A stretch of 6,239 nt of DNA from an uncultured Clostridia bacterium. Its GTDB lineage: Bacteria > Bacillota > Clostridia > Oscillospirales > Oscillospiraceae. Made by a program: the position numbers and the translations under genes. The stretch is taken from NCBI GenBank assembly GCA_945487445.1, contig CALYTU010000086.1:1-6239 (forward strand). The letters run 5' to 3'. The notes under the pieces were generated by a model. It was not told the DNA's origin and made no database searches. It saw only the letters and a list, made by a program, of their open reading frames with translations. This document shows positions 1-6,239 of the stretch, in pieces. Within the stretch, counting starts at the first letter, position 1. Each line of letters begins with the position of its first letter.

Positions 1-70
1 ACATATTCGCTCGTTTCGTCACTCTTGGATACAAGATCTTGTAGCAGGTCCTCACCTTGCAACTATACCC
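1..70 (-). mobile_element. Partial copy of a MITE-like repeat, cut by the window edge
   Basis: This stretch is the reverse complement of 4619-4688 with 68 of 70 bases identical; the mismatches are at 21 and 56. It contains the same central palindrome TACAAGATCTTGTA (30-43) and the same inverted-repeat end, finishing at base 70, after which the two copies diverge at once. The 122-bp length of the other copy implies that about 52 bases of this one lie left of the window. It carries no gene. It lies about 135 bases upstream of the nifJ promoter and is inverted relative to the full copy. That it is a mobile element rather than another intergenic repeat is inferred from the second copy. Confidence 0.8.
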
Positions 71-206
71 TTCATGTATTGGGTGAAAGCATGCGGTCAT
101 GAAAGATGATTTCCGGACTAATCAATCACAGCCGTCTCAAAAGCCGCACGGTCCATCCTAAATTCACACTTTATTTTTAAAATTCTTACTTTTCTTACTT
201 TTTCCA

Positions 207-235
207 TTTACAAAACGAAAATAATCTGTTATATT
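207..235 (+). promoter_or_regulatory. Predicted sigma-A promoter of nifJ with extended -10
   Basis: A -35-like TTTACA (207-212) is separated by 17 bases from TATATT (230-235). TG at 227-228 sits one base before the hexamer, giving an extended -10. The upstream tract from about 165 to 205 is very rich in A and T and could act as an UP element. Transcription would start near 242, giving a leader of about 45 nt. A second TATATT at 235-240 is a possible alternative -10. Called from motif match and spacing only. Confidence 0.7.
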
Positions 236-251
236 ATATTAGTCAAACTAC

Positions 252-264
252 GGGACAACGTCCC
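252..264 (+). promoter_or_regulatory. Small inverted repeat in the nifJ leader
   Basis: GGGAC (252-256) and GTCCC (260-264) are perfectly complementary around an AAC loop. The repeat lies between the predicted transcription start and the Shine-Dalgarno, ending 7 bases before it. It could be a 5' stabilising hairpin in the mRNA or a small operator. It does not match the Rex consensus, and no regulator can be named. It may be chance. Confidence 0.35.
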
Positions 265-271
265 TTTGATT

Positions 272-277
272 AGGAGG
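272..277 (+). promoter_or_regulatory. Strong Shine-Dalgarno that fixes the TTG start of nifJ
   Basis: AGGAGG lies 8 bases before TTG at 286. The first in-frame ATG, at 307, is 29 bases away and has no site of its own. The TTG frame also places the conserved N-terminal residues at the positions expected for the family. TTG is therefore the preferred start. Confidence 0.85.
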
Positions 278-285
278 TAATTCCC

Positions 286-3200
286 TTGCAAAGAAAATTC
301 AAGACGATGGACGGCAACACCGCTGCCGCGCATGTCAGCTATGCCTTCACGGAAGTAGCGGGTATCTACCCCATTACGCCGTCCAGCCCCATGGCCGACT
401 ATGTGGACCAGTGGTCCGCCCAGGGCCGTGAGAACATCTTCGGCAACCGTGTCAAGGTCGTTGAGATGCAGTCCGAAGCCGGCGCAGCCGGTACGGTTCA
501 CGGCTCTCTGGCTGCCGGTGCTCTGACCACCACCTACACCGCTTCCCAGGGTCTGCTGCTTATGATCCCCAACATGTACAAGATCGCGGGCGAGCTGCTT
601 CCCGGTGTGTTCCATGTGTCAGCACGTACCGTCTCCACGCATGCGCTGAACATCTTCGGCGATCACTCCGACGTCTACGCCTGCCGTCAGACCGGCTTTG
701 CCATGCTCTGCGAAACCAATCCGCAGGAAGTCATGGACCTCAGTGCCGTGGCACATCTTGCCGCCATCAAGGGCCGTGTTCCCTTCATCAACTTCTTCGA
801 CGGCTTCCGGACCTCCCACGAGATCCAGAAGATCGCTATCTGGGACTATGAAGACCTGAAAGAAATGTGCGACATGGACGCTGTCAAGGCCTTCCGTGCG
901 CACTGCCTGAACCCCGAGCGTCCCTCCATGCGCGGCTCCCACGAGAACGGTGACATCTTCTTCCAGCACCGTGAGGCCTGCAATCAGTATTATAACGCGC
1001 TGCCCGCCATTGTCGAGGAGTACATGGACAAGGTGAACGCGAAGCTCGGTACCAACTACAAGCCCTTCAACTACTACGGCGCCCCCGATGCGGAGAGTAT
1101 TATCATCGCCATGGGCTCCATTGTGGACGTGGCCGAGGAAGTCATTGACTACCTCAACGCCAACGGCGAGAAGGTCGGCCTGGTGAAGGTCCGTCTGTAC
1201 CGTCCCTTCTGCCCCGAGAAGCTGCTCGCTGCCATCCCCGAGACCGTCAAGAAGATTGCGGTTCTCGACCGCACCAAGGAGCCCGGCTCCCAAGGCGAGC
1301 CCCTGTATCTGGACGTCATCACCGCTCTGGCCAACGCCGGCAAGACCGGGATCAAGGTCATCGGTGGCCGTTACGGTCTGGGCTCCAAGGATACACCTCC
1401 CGCTTCTGTCTTCGCTGTCTATGACGAGCTGAAGAAGGACGAACCCAAGCGTGAGTTCACCATCGGCATCAAGGATGACGTCACCAACCTGTCCCTCGAT
1501 GAGCGCGAGAATGTCCCCGCCACTGCTGCCGAGGGCACCATCGAGTGCAAGTTCTGGGGTCTCGGCGGCGACGGCACCGTCGGCGCAAACAAGAACTCCA
1601 TCAAGATCATCGGCGACCACACCGACAAGTATGTTCAGGCCTACTTCCAGTACGACTCCAAGAAGACGGGCGGCGTCACAATCTCTCACCTGCGTTTCGG
1701 CGACAAGCCCATCAAGAGCCCCTATTACATCAACAAGGCTGACTTCGTGGCCTGCCACAACCCCTCCTACGTCACCAAGCACTTCCCCATCGTCCGTGAC
1801 GTGAAACCCGGCGGCGTGTTCATGATCAACTGCCAGTGGGATCTCGAAGAGCTTTCTCACCATCTGGATGCCGCTTCCAAGCGTTACATCGCCAAGAATA
1901 ACATTCAGCTCTACACCATCAACGCCATCGACCTGGCCATCAAGGTCGGCATGGGCAAGCGCACCAACACCATCCTTCAGTCCGCCTTCTTCACTCTGGC
2001 CAAGGTCATGCCCCAGGAAGAAGCCATTGGTTACATGAAGGACGCCGCCACCAAGTCCTACCTGAAGAAGGGCCAGGACGTGGTTGACTGCAACCATCGC
2101 GCGATCGATGCCGGCGCCACTGCGTTCGTGAAGATCGACGTGCCCGCTGACTGGGCCAATGCTGTAGACGAAGACGAGAACATCCATCTCGAGGGCAAGC
2201 CCGAGCTTGTCAAGATGGTCAAGAACGTCCTTGTGCCCGTGGACAAGATGGACGGCGACTCTCTGCCTGTCTCCGCCTTCACCGACTATGTGGACGGTCA
2301 GTTTGAGCTGGGTGCTTCCGCCTACGAAAAGCGCGGCGTTGCCGTGACCGTTCCCGAGTGGGATTCCTCCAAGTGCATCCAGTGCAACAACTGTGCTTAT
2401 GTCTGCCCCCATGCCACCATCCGTCCCTTCGCGCTGACCGCTGAGGAAGCCGAAAAGGCTCCCGCCGCCGCCAAGCTCGTTGACATCAAGGCCGGCAAGG
2501 GCAAGGGCGTCTACAAGTACACCATGGCTGTGTCTCCTCTGGACTGCATGGGCTGCGGCGTCTGCGTCGGCGTCTGCCCCGTCAAGGCCATCACCATGGT
2601 TCCCCAGGAAAGCCAGCTCGAACAGCAGCCCGTCTTCGATTACTGTGTGAAGACCCCCGAGAAGAAGGACATGCAGGATCTCACCGTCAAGGGCTCCCAA
2701 TTCAAGAAGCCCATGCTTGAGTTCTCTGGCTCCTGTGCCGGCTGCGCCGAGACCTCCTATGCTCGTCTCGTGACCCAGCTCTTCGGTGACCGTATGTACA
2801 TCTCCAACGCCACTGGCTGCTCCTCCATCTGGGGCGGACCCGGCGCCACGGCTCCTTACTGCACCAACGAAGAGGGCAAGGGTCCCGCTTGGGCAAACTC
2901 TCTGTTCGAGGACAACGCCGAGCACGGCTTGGGCATGTACACCGCTCAGAAGGCGATCCGCGACTCCCTGGCGGCCAAGACCCGCAAGATCGTGGAGAAC
3001 GGCACGAACGAGGCTGTGAAAGCCGCCGCGCAGAAGTGGCTTGACACCTACAATGACGGCGAAGCCAACAAGGCTGCCACCAAGGATTACATTGCCGCCC
3101 TCGAGGCTTGCGGCTGCGACTGCGCAAAGGAAATCCTTGATAAGAAGGAATACCTGAACAAGAAGTCCGTTTGGATCTTCGGCGGCGACGGTTGGGCTTA

Positions 3201-3804
3201 CGATATCGGCTTCGGCGGCGTGGACCATGTGCTTGCCTCCGGCGAGGACGTCAACATCTTTGTCTTTGATACCGAGGTTTACTCCAACACCGGCGGCCAG
3301 GCCTCCAAGGCCTCCAACATCGGTCAGGTGGCACAGTTCGCCGCGGCCGGTAAGGAGATCAAGAAGAAGAGTCTCGCCGAGATCGCCATGAGCTATGGTT
3401 ACGTCTATGTTGCGCAGGTCGCCATGGGCGCCAACCCCGCGCAGACCATCAAGGCCATCTCCGAGGCGGAAGCCTATCACGGCCCGTCGCTGATCATTGG
3501 CTACGCTCCCTGCGAGATGCACTCCATTAAGGGCGGCATGATGCACTGCCAGGAGGAGATGAAGAAGGCTGTCGACTGCGGTTACTGGAACATGTTCCGT
3601 TTCAACCCCGCCGCAGAGCAGAAGTTCACCCTGGACTCCAAGGATCCCAAGGGCGGTTATCAGGAGTTCCTGATGAACGAAGCCCGTTACAGCCGTCTGA
3701 CCCGTGAGTTCCCCGAGCGTGCGACCGACCTGTTCGCCAAGAACGAGGCCAACGCCATGGAGCGCTACGAGCACCTGAAGAAGCTCATTGATCTGTACGC
3801 TTAA
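286..3804 (+). CDS. nifJ: Pyruvate:ferredoxin (flavodoxin) oxidoreductase, single-chain
   Basis: This cytoplasmic enzyme makes acetyl-CoA, CO2 and reduced ferredoxin from pyruvate and CoA, the central electron-yielding step of clostridial fermentation. The 1172-residue chain has all domains of the homodimeric form. The N-terminal domain has YPITPSSPMAD with Thr31, Glu64 in EMQSEAGAAG, and Arg114 in HVSARTV, all expected active-site residues. The transketolase-C-like domain spans about 265-380 and the gamma domain about 425-620, opening with GLGGDGTVGANK. Two [4Fe-4S] ferredoxin motifs use Cys697/700/703/707 and Cys754/757/760/764. The proximal cluster uses Cys817, 820, 845 and 1076. Thiamine diphosphate/Mg binding is GGDGWAYDIGFGG (966-978) and DTEVYSNTGGQ (995-1005), with Asn1001. 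It lacks the C-terminal extension of the Desulfovibrio africanus enzyme (1232 residues). Codon use is strongly C/G-ending, as in highly expressed genes. It has its own promoter and terminator, so it is probably monocistronic. In clostridia a catabolic role is likelier than nitrogen fixation, despite the symbol. Confidence 0.97.
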   Translation: MQRKFKTMDGNTAAAHVSYAFTEVAGIYPITPSSPMADYVDQWSAQGRENIFGNRVKVVEMQSEAGAAGTVHGSLAAGALTTTYTASQGLLLMIPNMYKIAGELLPGVFHVSARTVSTHALNIFGDHSDVYACRQTGFAMLCETNPQEVMDLSAVAHLAAIKGRVPFINFFDGFRTSHEIQKIAIWDYEDLKEMCDMDAVKAFRAHCLNPERPSMRGSHENGDIFFQHREACNQYYNALPAIVEEYMDKVNAKLGTNYKPFNYYGAPDAESIIIAMGSIVDVAEEVIDYLNANGEKVGLVKVRLYRPFCPEKLLAAIPETVKKIAVLDRTKEPGSQGEPLYLDVITALANAGKTGIKVIGGRYGLGSKDTPPASVFAVYDELKKDEPKREFTIGIKDDVTNLSLDERENVPATAAEGTIECKFWGLGGDGTVGANKNSIKIIGDHTDKYVQAYFQYDSKKTGGVTISHLRFGDKPIKSPYYINKADFVACHNPSYVTKHFPIVRDVKPGGVFMINCQWDLEELSHHLDAASKRYIAKNNIQLYTINAIDLAIKVGMGKRTNTILQSAFFTLAKVMPQEEAIGYMKDAATKSYLKKGQDVVDCNHRAIDAGATAFVKIDVPADWANAVDEDENIHLEGKPELVKMVKNVLVPVDKMDGDSLPVSAFTDYVDGQFELGASAYEKRGVAVTVPEWDSSKCIQCNNCAYVCPHATIRPFALTAEEAEKAPAAAKLVDIKAGKGKGVYKYTMAVSPLDCMGCGVCVGVCPVKAITMVPQESQLEQQPVFDYCVKTPEKKDMQDLTVKGSQFKKPMLEFSGSCAGCAETSYARLVTQLFGDRMYISNATGCSSIWGGPGATAPYCTNEEGKGPAWANSLFEDNAEHGLGMYTAQKAIRDSLAAKTRKIVENGTNEAVKAAAQKWLDTYNDGEANKAATKDYIAALEACGCDCAKEILDKKEYLNKKSVWIFGGDGWAYDIGFGGVDHVLASGEDVNIFVFDTEVYSNTGGQASKASNIGQVAQFAAAGKEIKKKSLAEIAMSYGYVYVAQVAMGANPAQTIKAISEAEAYHGPSLIIGYAPCEMHSIKGGMMHCQEEMKKAVDCGYWNMFRFNPAAEQKFTLDSKDPKGGYQEFLMNEARYSRLTREFPERATDLFAKNEANAMERYEHLKKLIDLYA

Positions 3805-3820
3805 TTCCCGCAATTCATCA

Positions 3821-3852
3821 AAGACCCCGTCCGGTTTCCCGGACGGGGTCTT
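3821..3852. terminator. Hairpin terminator between convergent nifJ and pepE-like gene
   Basis: AAGACCCCGTCCGG (3821-3834) pairs perfectly with 3839-3852 around a TTTC loop, a 14-bp GC-rich stem. It begins 16 bases after the nifJ stop and lies 13 bases past the stop of the opposing peptidase gene. It can therefore serve both strands. The T tracts are short: CTTGTT on the plus strand and CTTTG on the minus strand. The stem strength makes termination likely all the same. Confidence 0.88.
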
Positions 3853-3865
3853 GTTCAGCTGTATT

Positions 3866-4615
3866 TCATGATTGCGCAGCAGACAACCGCACCGATGAAC
3901 CGTTCTCGCATGCCTTGGTAATTGCACCGTCGCGAATCCAAAATGCCTCCCCATAGAGCACTTCCCCGCTCTCATCACGCACGATATAACTTCCATCGTG
4001 CATGGCAAGGAACGCATGCCCCATGCTGTCGCCAAAGGTAATATTCTCGATCAATCGCATTCCATCCAGAATATCGTCACGCAAATCCTGAAAATGCGGG
4101 AGGATATTTGTTTTTGTCATCCCCAGCCCGGGTAGCCAGCGGCGGTAATTGGGATCAATCGCCTCGCCCGTGAGTTCCGGGCCAGCATAAACAGTCTACG
4201 CGCAATTCATGGAGCCTGCGCTCCAACCAATCACAAGACCACCGAAGCTTTGCAGCCGCTCTCGAAGACCGATCCGGTGAAAAAAGGCGTTTTGGGTTGG
4301 AACATGGCCGCCGGTCAGGATGACGACATCTGTTTGGCAAATCTGTTTCGCTATTTCCGGGTTTCTTCCGTCACACATCAACAGCCGAGAAATCGACAGT
4401 CCGTTGAGCGGGAAGGACTGCGTAAAACATTCCACAATCCCGTCGTTTTTCGCATAATCGTCTGGCGCGGCGCAGATCATCATTACCCGCGCAGGTTCCC
4501 GCCAGCAGGATTGAAGCGTATCCAGCAGGCCGTTTTCACTCAGAATCCTGCCCGGAAGCCTCCGCCCGTCCACCTTGACAGCGCCGCCAAGAGAACTTGT
4601 CAGAATCAGTTTCAT
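3866..4615 (-). pseudogene. Peptidase E-like (S51) gene, interrupted by an amber stop and cut off from its ribosome binding site
   Basis: The reading frame is 249 sense-length codons plus a TGA stop, with one internal TAG at 4196-4198 (codon 140). Both halves are in the same frame and the join reads naturally, so this is one gene and not two. The N-terminal half has TGGHVPTQN (101-109) and the nucleophile elbow GWSAGS with Ser132, typical of peptidase E-type proteins (class I glutamine-amidotransferase fold). These cleave Asp-X dipeptides, or have uncharacterised roles in many Firmicutes. After the stop come TVYAGPEL, DPNYRRWLPGLGM and NILPHFQ with His174, the predicted catalytic histidine. 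Neither fragment holds both residues. The internal ATG at 4120 lacks a Shine-Dalgarno. At the 5' end a 122-bp element separates the ATG from the original GGAG near pncB. The pseudogene status rests on two independent lesions; a sequencing error at the TAG alone would not repair the start region. Family assignment is by motifs, with no exact substrate known. Confidence 0.85.
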
Positions 4616-4618
4616 GTT
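4610..4618. repeat. Target-site duplication, left copy
   Basis: TTTCATGTT, identical to 4741-4749, directly abuts the left end of the inserted element. On the minus strand it reads AACATGAAA and carries the present ATG of the peptidase pseudogene (4613-4615). Confidence 0.8.
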
Positions 4619-4740
4619 GGGTATAGTTGCAAAGTGAGGACCTGCTACAAGATCTTGTATCCAAGAGGGACGAAACGAGCGAATATGTTGTATGCCAAAA
4701 CCATCAGTTTTTACTCAGGTCCTCACTTTGCGACTAACAC
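4619..4740 (+). mobile_element. 122-bp MITE-like element, full copy
   Basis: The ends form imperfect terminal inverted repeats: 4619-4644 against 4716-4740. The inner 21 bases (4624-4644 and 4716-4736) match at 20 positions and include the shared GCAAAGTGAGGACCTG. The element is bounded by a perfect 9-bp direct repeat (4610-4618, 4741-4749), the signature of transposition. Inside lie the palindrome TACAAGATCTTGTA (4646-4659) and a small AAAAC/GTTTT inverted repeat (4697-4711). No transposase is encoded, so it would be mobilised in trans by an unidentified insertion sequence with matching ends. A second copy in the opposite orientation is at 1-70. Several transposase families leave duplications of about 9 bp, so the family cannot be named from this alone. 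An alternative is a dispersed intergenic repeat whose flanking match is coincidental, which I consider unlikely. Confidence 0.82.
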
Positions 4741-4746
4741 TTTCAT
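4723..4746 (-). other. Chimeric 7-codon reading frame made by the insertion
   Basis: The ATG (4744-4746) left beside the ancestral Shine-Dalgarno opens the frame MKVLVAK and ends at TGA inside the terminal inverted repeat of the element. The first two codons come from the old peptidase gene and the rest from the element. It is probably a translated dead end rather than a gene. It lies in the likely 3' part of the pncB transcript. Confidence 0.5.
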
Positions 4747-4749
4747 GTT
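4741..4749. repeat. Target-site duplication, right copy
   Basis: TTTCATGTT directly abuts the right end of the element and matches 4610-4618 exactly. It holds the ATG that still sits at proper distance from the original Shine-Dalgarno. Confidence 0.8.
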
Positions 4750-4754
4750 TTCTT

Positions 4755-4758
4755 CTCC
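4755..4758 (-). promoter_or_regulatory. Orphaned Shine-Dalgarno of the peptidase gene
   Basis: GGAG on the minus strand lies 8 bases before the ATG at 4746. Joining this side to the sequence after the left duplication gives GGAG, 8 bases, then ATG AAA CTG ATT CTG, the natural start of the peptidase gene. The site is 40 bases or less from the pncB stop, which points to an ancestral pncB-peptidase operon. Confidence 0.7.
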
Positions 4759-4786
4759 ATATCCTTTGGCAGAAGTCAATCGTCGT

Positions 4787-6235
4787 TTACAACCGCGCGC
4801 CGGCTTCCTGTAGCATGGACTGCTTGATGTCCCAGAGCTTCTGACTCAGGTCCACGTAATAATTGTGCGGGTTATCAAAGCGTTTGACCTCGTCCCAGAG
4901 GGTTTCAACCTGAGCCTCACAATAGGCGCGAATCTGCTCCAAATTTGGAAGCTGGTAAACCAACTTACCGCCTCGGAAAATGGGAACCTGTAGCTCCCTG
5001 GCCTCAAAATGATAGACATTCTTCCGCTTCCAAGTCGCCTCCGGATCGAAAATTTCAAAGTCGCCGGAATCATCAACCGTCTCGTTATAAAGGCTCAGAT
5101 AGTCGGCGATGGCTTTGCCAGTATCGCGGCCATAGAAGCGCCAGACCTTCTTGTAGTGCGGGTTCGTGATCTTGCCGACATTTTCACTGACCTTGATTTT
5201 GGGAGTGATATGGCCGCTTTCATCCTCCACGGCGCAAACCTTATAGACGCCGCCGAAGACCGGCTCAGACTTGGCGGTAATCATCCGCTCGCCCACACCG
5301 AAGAGGTCGATTTGTGCACCCTGAGCAAGAATATCCTTAATTATATACTCATCCAAAGAATTTGAAACGGAGATTTTGCATTCTGTCCATCCCGCCTCGT
5401 CAAGCATCTCTCTCGCCTTTCGGGTCAGATAGGCCATATCGCCGGAGTCAATACGGATTCCGCATTTCGTTATTCCCTGGGGCTTGAGCACCTCGTTGAA
5501 GGCGCGAATTGCGTCGGGAATGCCGGAACGGAGCGTATTGTAGGTGTCCACAAGTAATGTCGCGTTATGCGGATAAATCTCGCAGTATTTACGGAAAGCC
5601 TCATACTGGGTGTCGAACATCTGTACCCAGGAGTGGGCCATTGTTCCTCCGGCAGGCACTCCATAGCGCTCGTCTGAAATCGTGCAGGCCGTGCCGTGAA
5701 CGCCGCCGATGTAGCAGGCACGCGCACCGTTGATGGCGGCGCTGGCACCCTGCGCACGGCGGGAGCCAAACTCCAGAACTGTGCGCCCTTCAGCTGCACG
5801 GACGATCCGATTGGCTTTGGTAGCGATCAGGCTCTGATGGTTCAGGGCAAGCAGGACATAGGTTTCAATAAACTGCGCCTCAATAGCAGGTGCACGAACC
5901 GTCAAAATAGGCTCGTTCGGAAAAACGGGCGTTCCCTCTGGAATGGCCCAAATATCTCCCGTAAAATGGAAGCTGCGCAAATATTCCAAAAAACGTTCGT
6001 CAAACAGATTCTTGGAGCGCAGATATTCAATGTCGGAATCGGTAAAGTGAAAATTTTGAATATACTCCACCACCTCCTGCAACCCAGCCGTAATGGCGAA
6101 GCCGCCCTGATCGGGGATGGACCGGAAGAACACGTCAAAATAGGAAACCGTATTTTGCTTTACGGTCAGCAAATAGCCATTGGCCATCGTCAGCTCATAG
6201 AAGTCCCAGCGCATCGTCACGTTTTCACGTTCCAT
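4787..6235 (-). CDS. pncB: Nicotinate phosphoribosyltransferase
   Basis: The enzyme joins nicotinate to phosphoribosyl pyrophosphate, with ATP hydrolysis, giving nicotinate mononucleotide in the Preiss-Handler route of NAD salvage. It is cytoplasmic. The 482-residue chain matches the long bacterial form. Visible family motifs are DFYELTMANGY (11-21), EFGSRRAQG (155-163), GTMAHSW (197-203) with His201 as the likely phosphorylated histidine, DTYNT (230-234), RIDSGD (261-266) for the phosphoribosyl site, and FGVGERM (312-318). The start chosen, MERENVTMRWDFYEL, fits the usual short N-terminal lead. Only four bases precede it, so its Shine-Dalgarno, promoter and any few-residue extension are outside the window. 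Codon use is more mixed than in nifJ, suggesting lower expression. It was probably the first or an upstream gene of an operon with the peptidase gene, from which it is now separated by the inserted element. No clear terminator follows before the element. Confidence 0.95.
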   Translation of the reverse strand: MERENVTMRWDFYELTMANGYLLTVKQNTVSYFDVFFRSIPDQGGFAITAGLQEVVEYIQNFHFTDSDIEYLRSKNLFDERFLEYLRSFHFTGDIWAIPEGTPVFPNEPILTVRAPAIEAQFIETYVLLALNHQSLIATKANRIVRAAEGRTVLEFGSRRAQGASAAINGARACYIGGVHGTACTISDERYGVPAGGTMAHSWVQMFDTQYEAFRKYCEIYPHNATLLVDTYNTLRSGIPDAIRAFNEVLKPQGITKCGIRIDSGDMAYLTRKAREMLDEAGWTECKISVSNSLDEYIIKDILAQGAQIDLFGVGERMITAKSEPVFGGVYKVCAVEDESGHITPKIKVSENVGKITNPHYKKVWRFYGRDTGKAIADYLSLYNETVDDSGDFEIFDPEATWKRKNVYHFEARELQVPIFRGGKLVYQLPNLEQIRAYCEAQVETLWDEVKRFDNPHNYYVDLSQKLWDIKQSMLQEAGARL

Positions 6236-6239
6236 TTCA

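Noticed and set aside
71..206. A small gene or RNA upstream of the nifJ promoter
   Set aside because: Only very short frames, such as a 12-codon minus-strand one, and weak imperfect stems are present. Nothing can be supported.
619..4035. A 1138-codon open frame antisense to nifJ
   Set aside because: nifJ is unmistakable by motifs and its C/G-ending codons rarely place TTA, CTA or TCA in this register, so the opposite strand stays open by chance. The antisense product is a low-complexity G/V/L/D/H-rich string with no recognisable domain, and it crosses the terminator.
3866..4120. A separate 84-residue small protein gene
   Set aside because: It is the C-terminal third of the peptidase E-like gene in the same frame. 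Its ATG has no ribosome binding site and corresponds to an internal methionine (residue 166).
4196..4198. UAG as a recoded sense codon such as pyrrolysine
   Set aside because: No recoding signal is visible, the gene has a second lesion at its start, and a single nonsense mutation explains the pattern. Both intact genes end in TAA, so they give no information on UAG use.
4627..4737. A 37-codon frame running from one terminal repeat to the other inside the element
   Set aside because: It would need a TTG start without a Shine-Dalgarno, it is too short to be significant, and a second frame is open across the same bases.
4619..4740. A riboswitch, T-box leader or self-cleaving ribozyme
   Set aside because: No T-box sequence, hammerhead core or other motif I know is present. 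It lies downstream of pncB, and the direct repeats and inverted ends are better explained by transposition.
1..4740. Phase-variable invertible promoter flanked by inverted repeats
   Set aside because: The 4.5-kb interval carries whole genes and there is no recombinase in the window. The second repeat has its own target duplication, pointing to separate insertion.
4250..4813. A 187-codon plus-strand frame across the peptidase gene and the element
   Set aside because: It is antisense to a recognisable family sequence and its C-terminal part is the element read through by chance. It has no domain and no supporting start signal.

Overview
The window holds two intact genes, one broken gene, and a small repeated element that seems to have helped break it. 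Base composition and signals suggest a Gram-positive anaerobe of the Clostridia, perhaps an Oscillospiraceae-type gut bacterium. The reasons are a single-chain pyruvate:ferredoxin oxidoreductase with strongly C/G-ending codons, an AT-rich sigma-A-type promoter, strong AGGAGG/GGAG ribosome binding sites, and a TTG start. The lineage is inferred, not shown.

Layout. Positions 1-70 are a partial copy of a short repeat. Positions 71-206 hold nothing I can assign. A sigma-A-like promoter with an extended -10 (207-235), a small leader hairpin (252-264) and a strong Shine-Dalgarno (272-277) lead into nifJ (286-3804, +). nifJ ends at a 14-bp perfect hairpin (3821-3852) that lies between two convergent genes. 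On the minus strand, 3866-4615 is a peptidase E-like (S51 / class I glutamine-amidotransferase-like) gene. It is cut by an in-frame amber codon between its nucleophile and its predicted catalytic histidine. Positions 4619-4740 are a 122-bp element with about 25-bp imperfect terminal inverted repeats, flanked by a perfect 9-bp direct repeat; it looks like a miniature inverted-repeat transposable element (MITE). Positions 4787-6235 (-) are pncB, nicotinate phosphoribosyltransferase, whose start is 4 bases from the window end.

The main finding is that the MITE sits exactly at the start codon of the peptidase gene. Its 9-bp target duplication (AACATGAAA in gene orientation) contains the ATG. One copy of the ATG stays with the original Shine-Dalgarno just downstream of pncB, where it now opens a 7-residue reading frame that stops inside the element. 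The other copy stays with the peptidase body, without a ribosome binding site. Removing the element in silico restores a normal pncB-pepE operon with a 40-nt gap and GGAG 8 nt before the ATG. The partial copy at 1-70 is inverted relative to the full one and 68/70 identical, and its flank has CATG at the same place in the presumed 9-bp target. The element is therefore a repeated family, and two opposed copies bracket nifJ plus the dead peptidase gene.

Functionally, nifJ supplies acetyl-CoA and reduced ferredoxin for fermentation, and pncB recycles nicotinate into NAD. The peptidase, once co-transcribed with pncB, appears to be lost.
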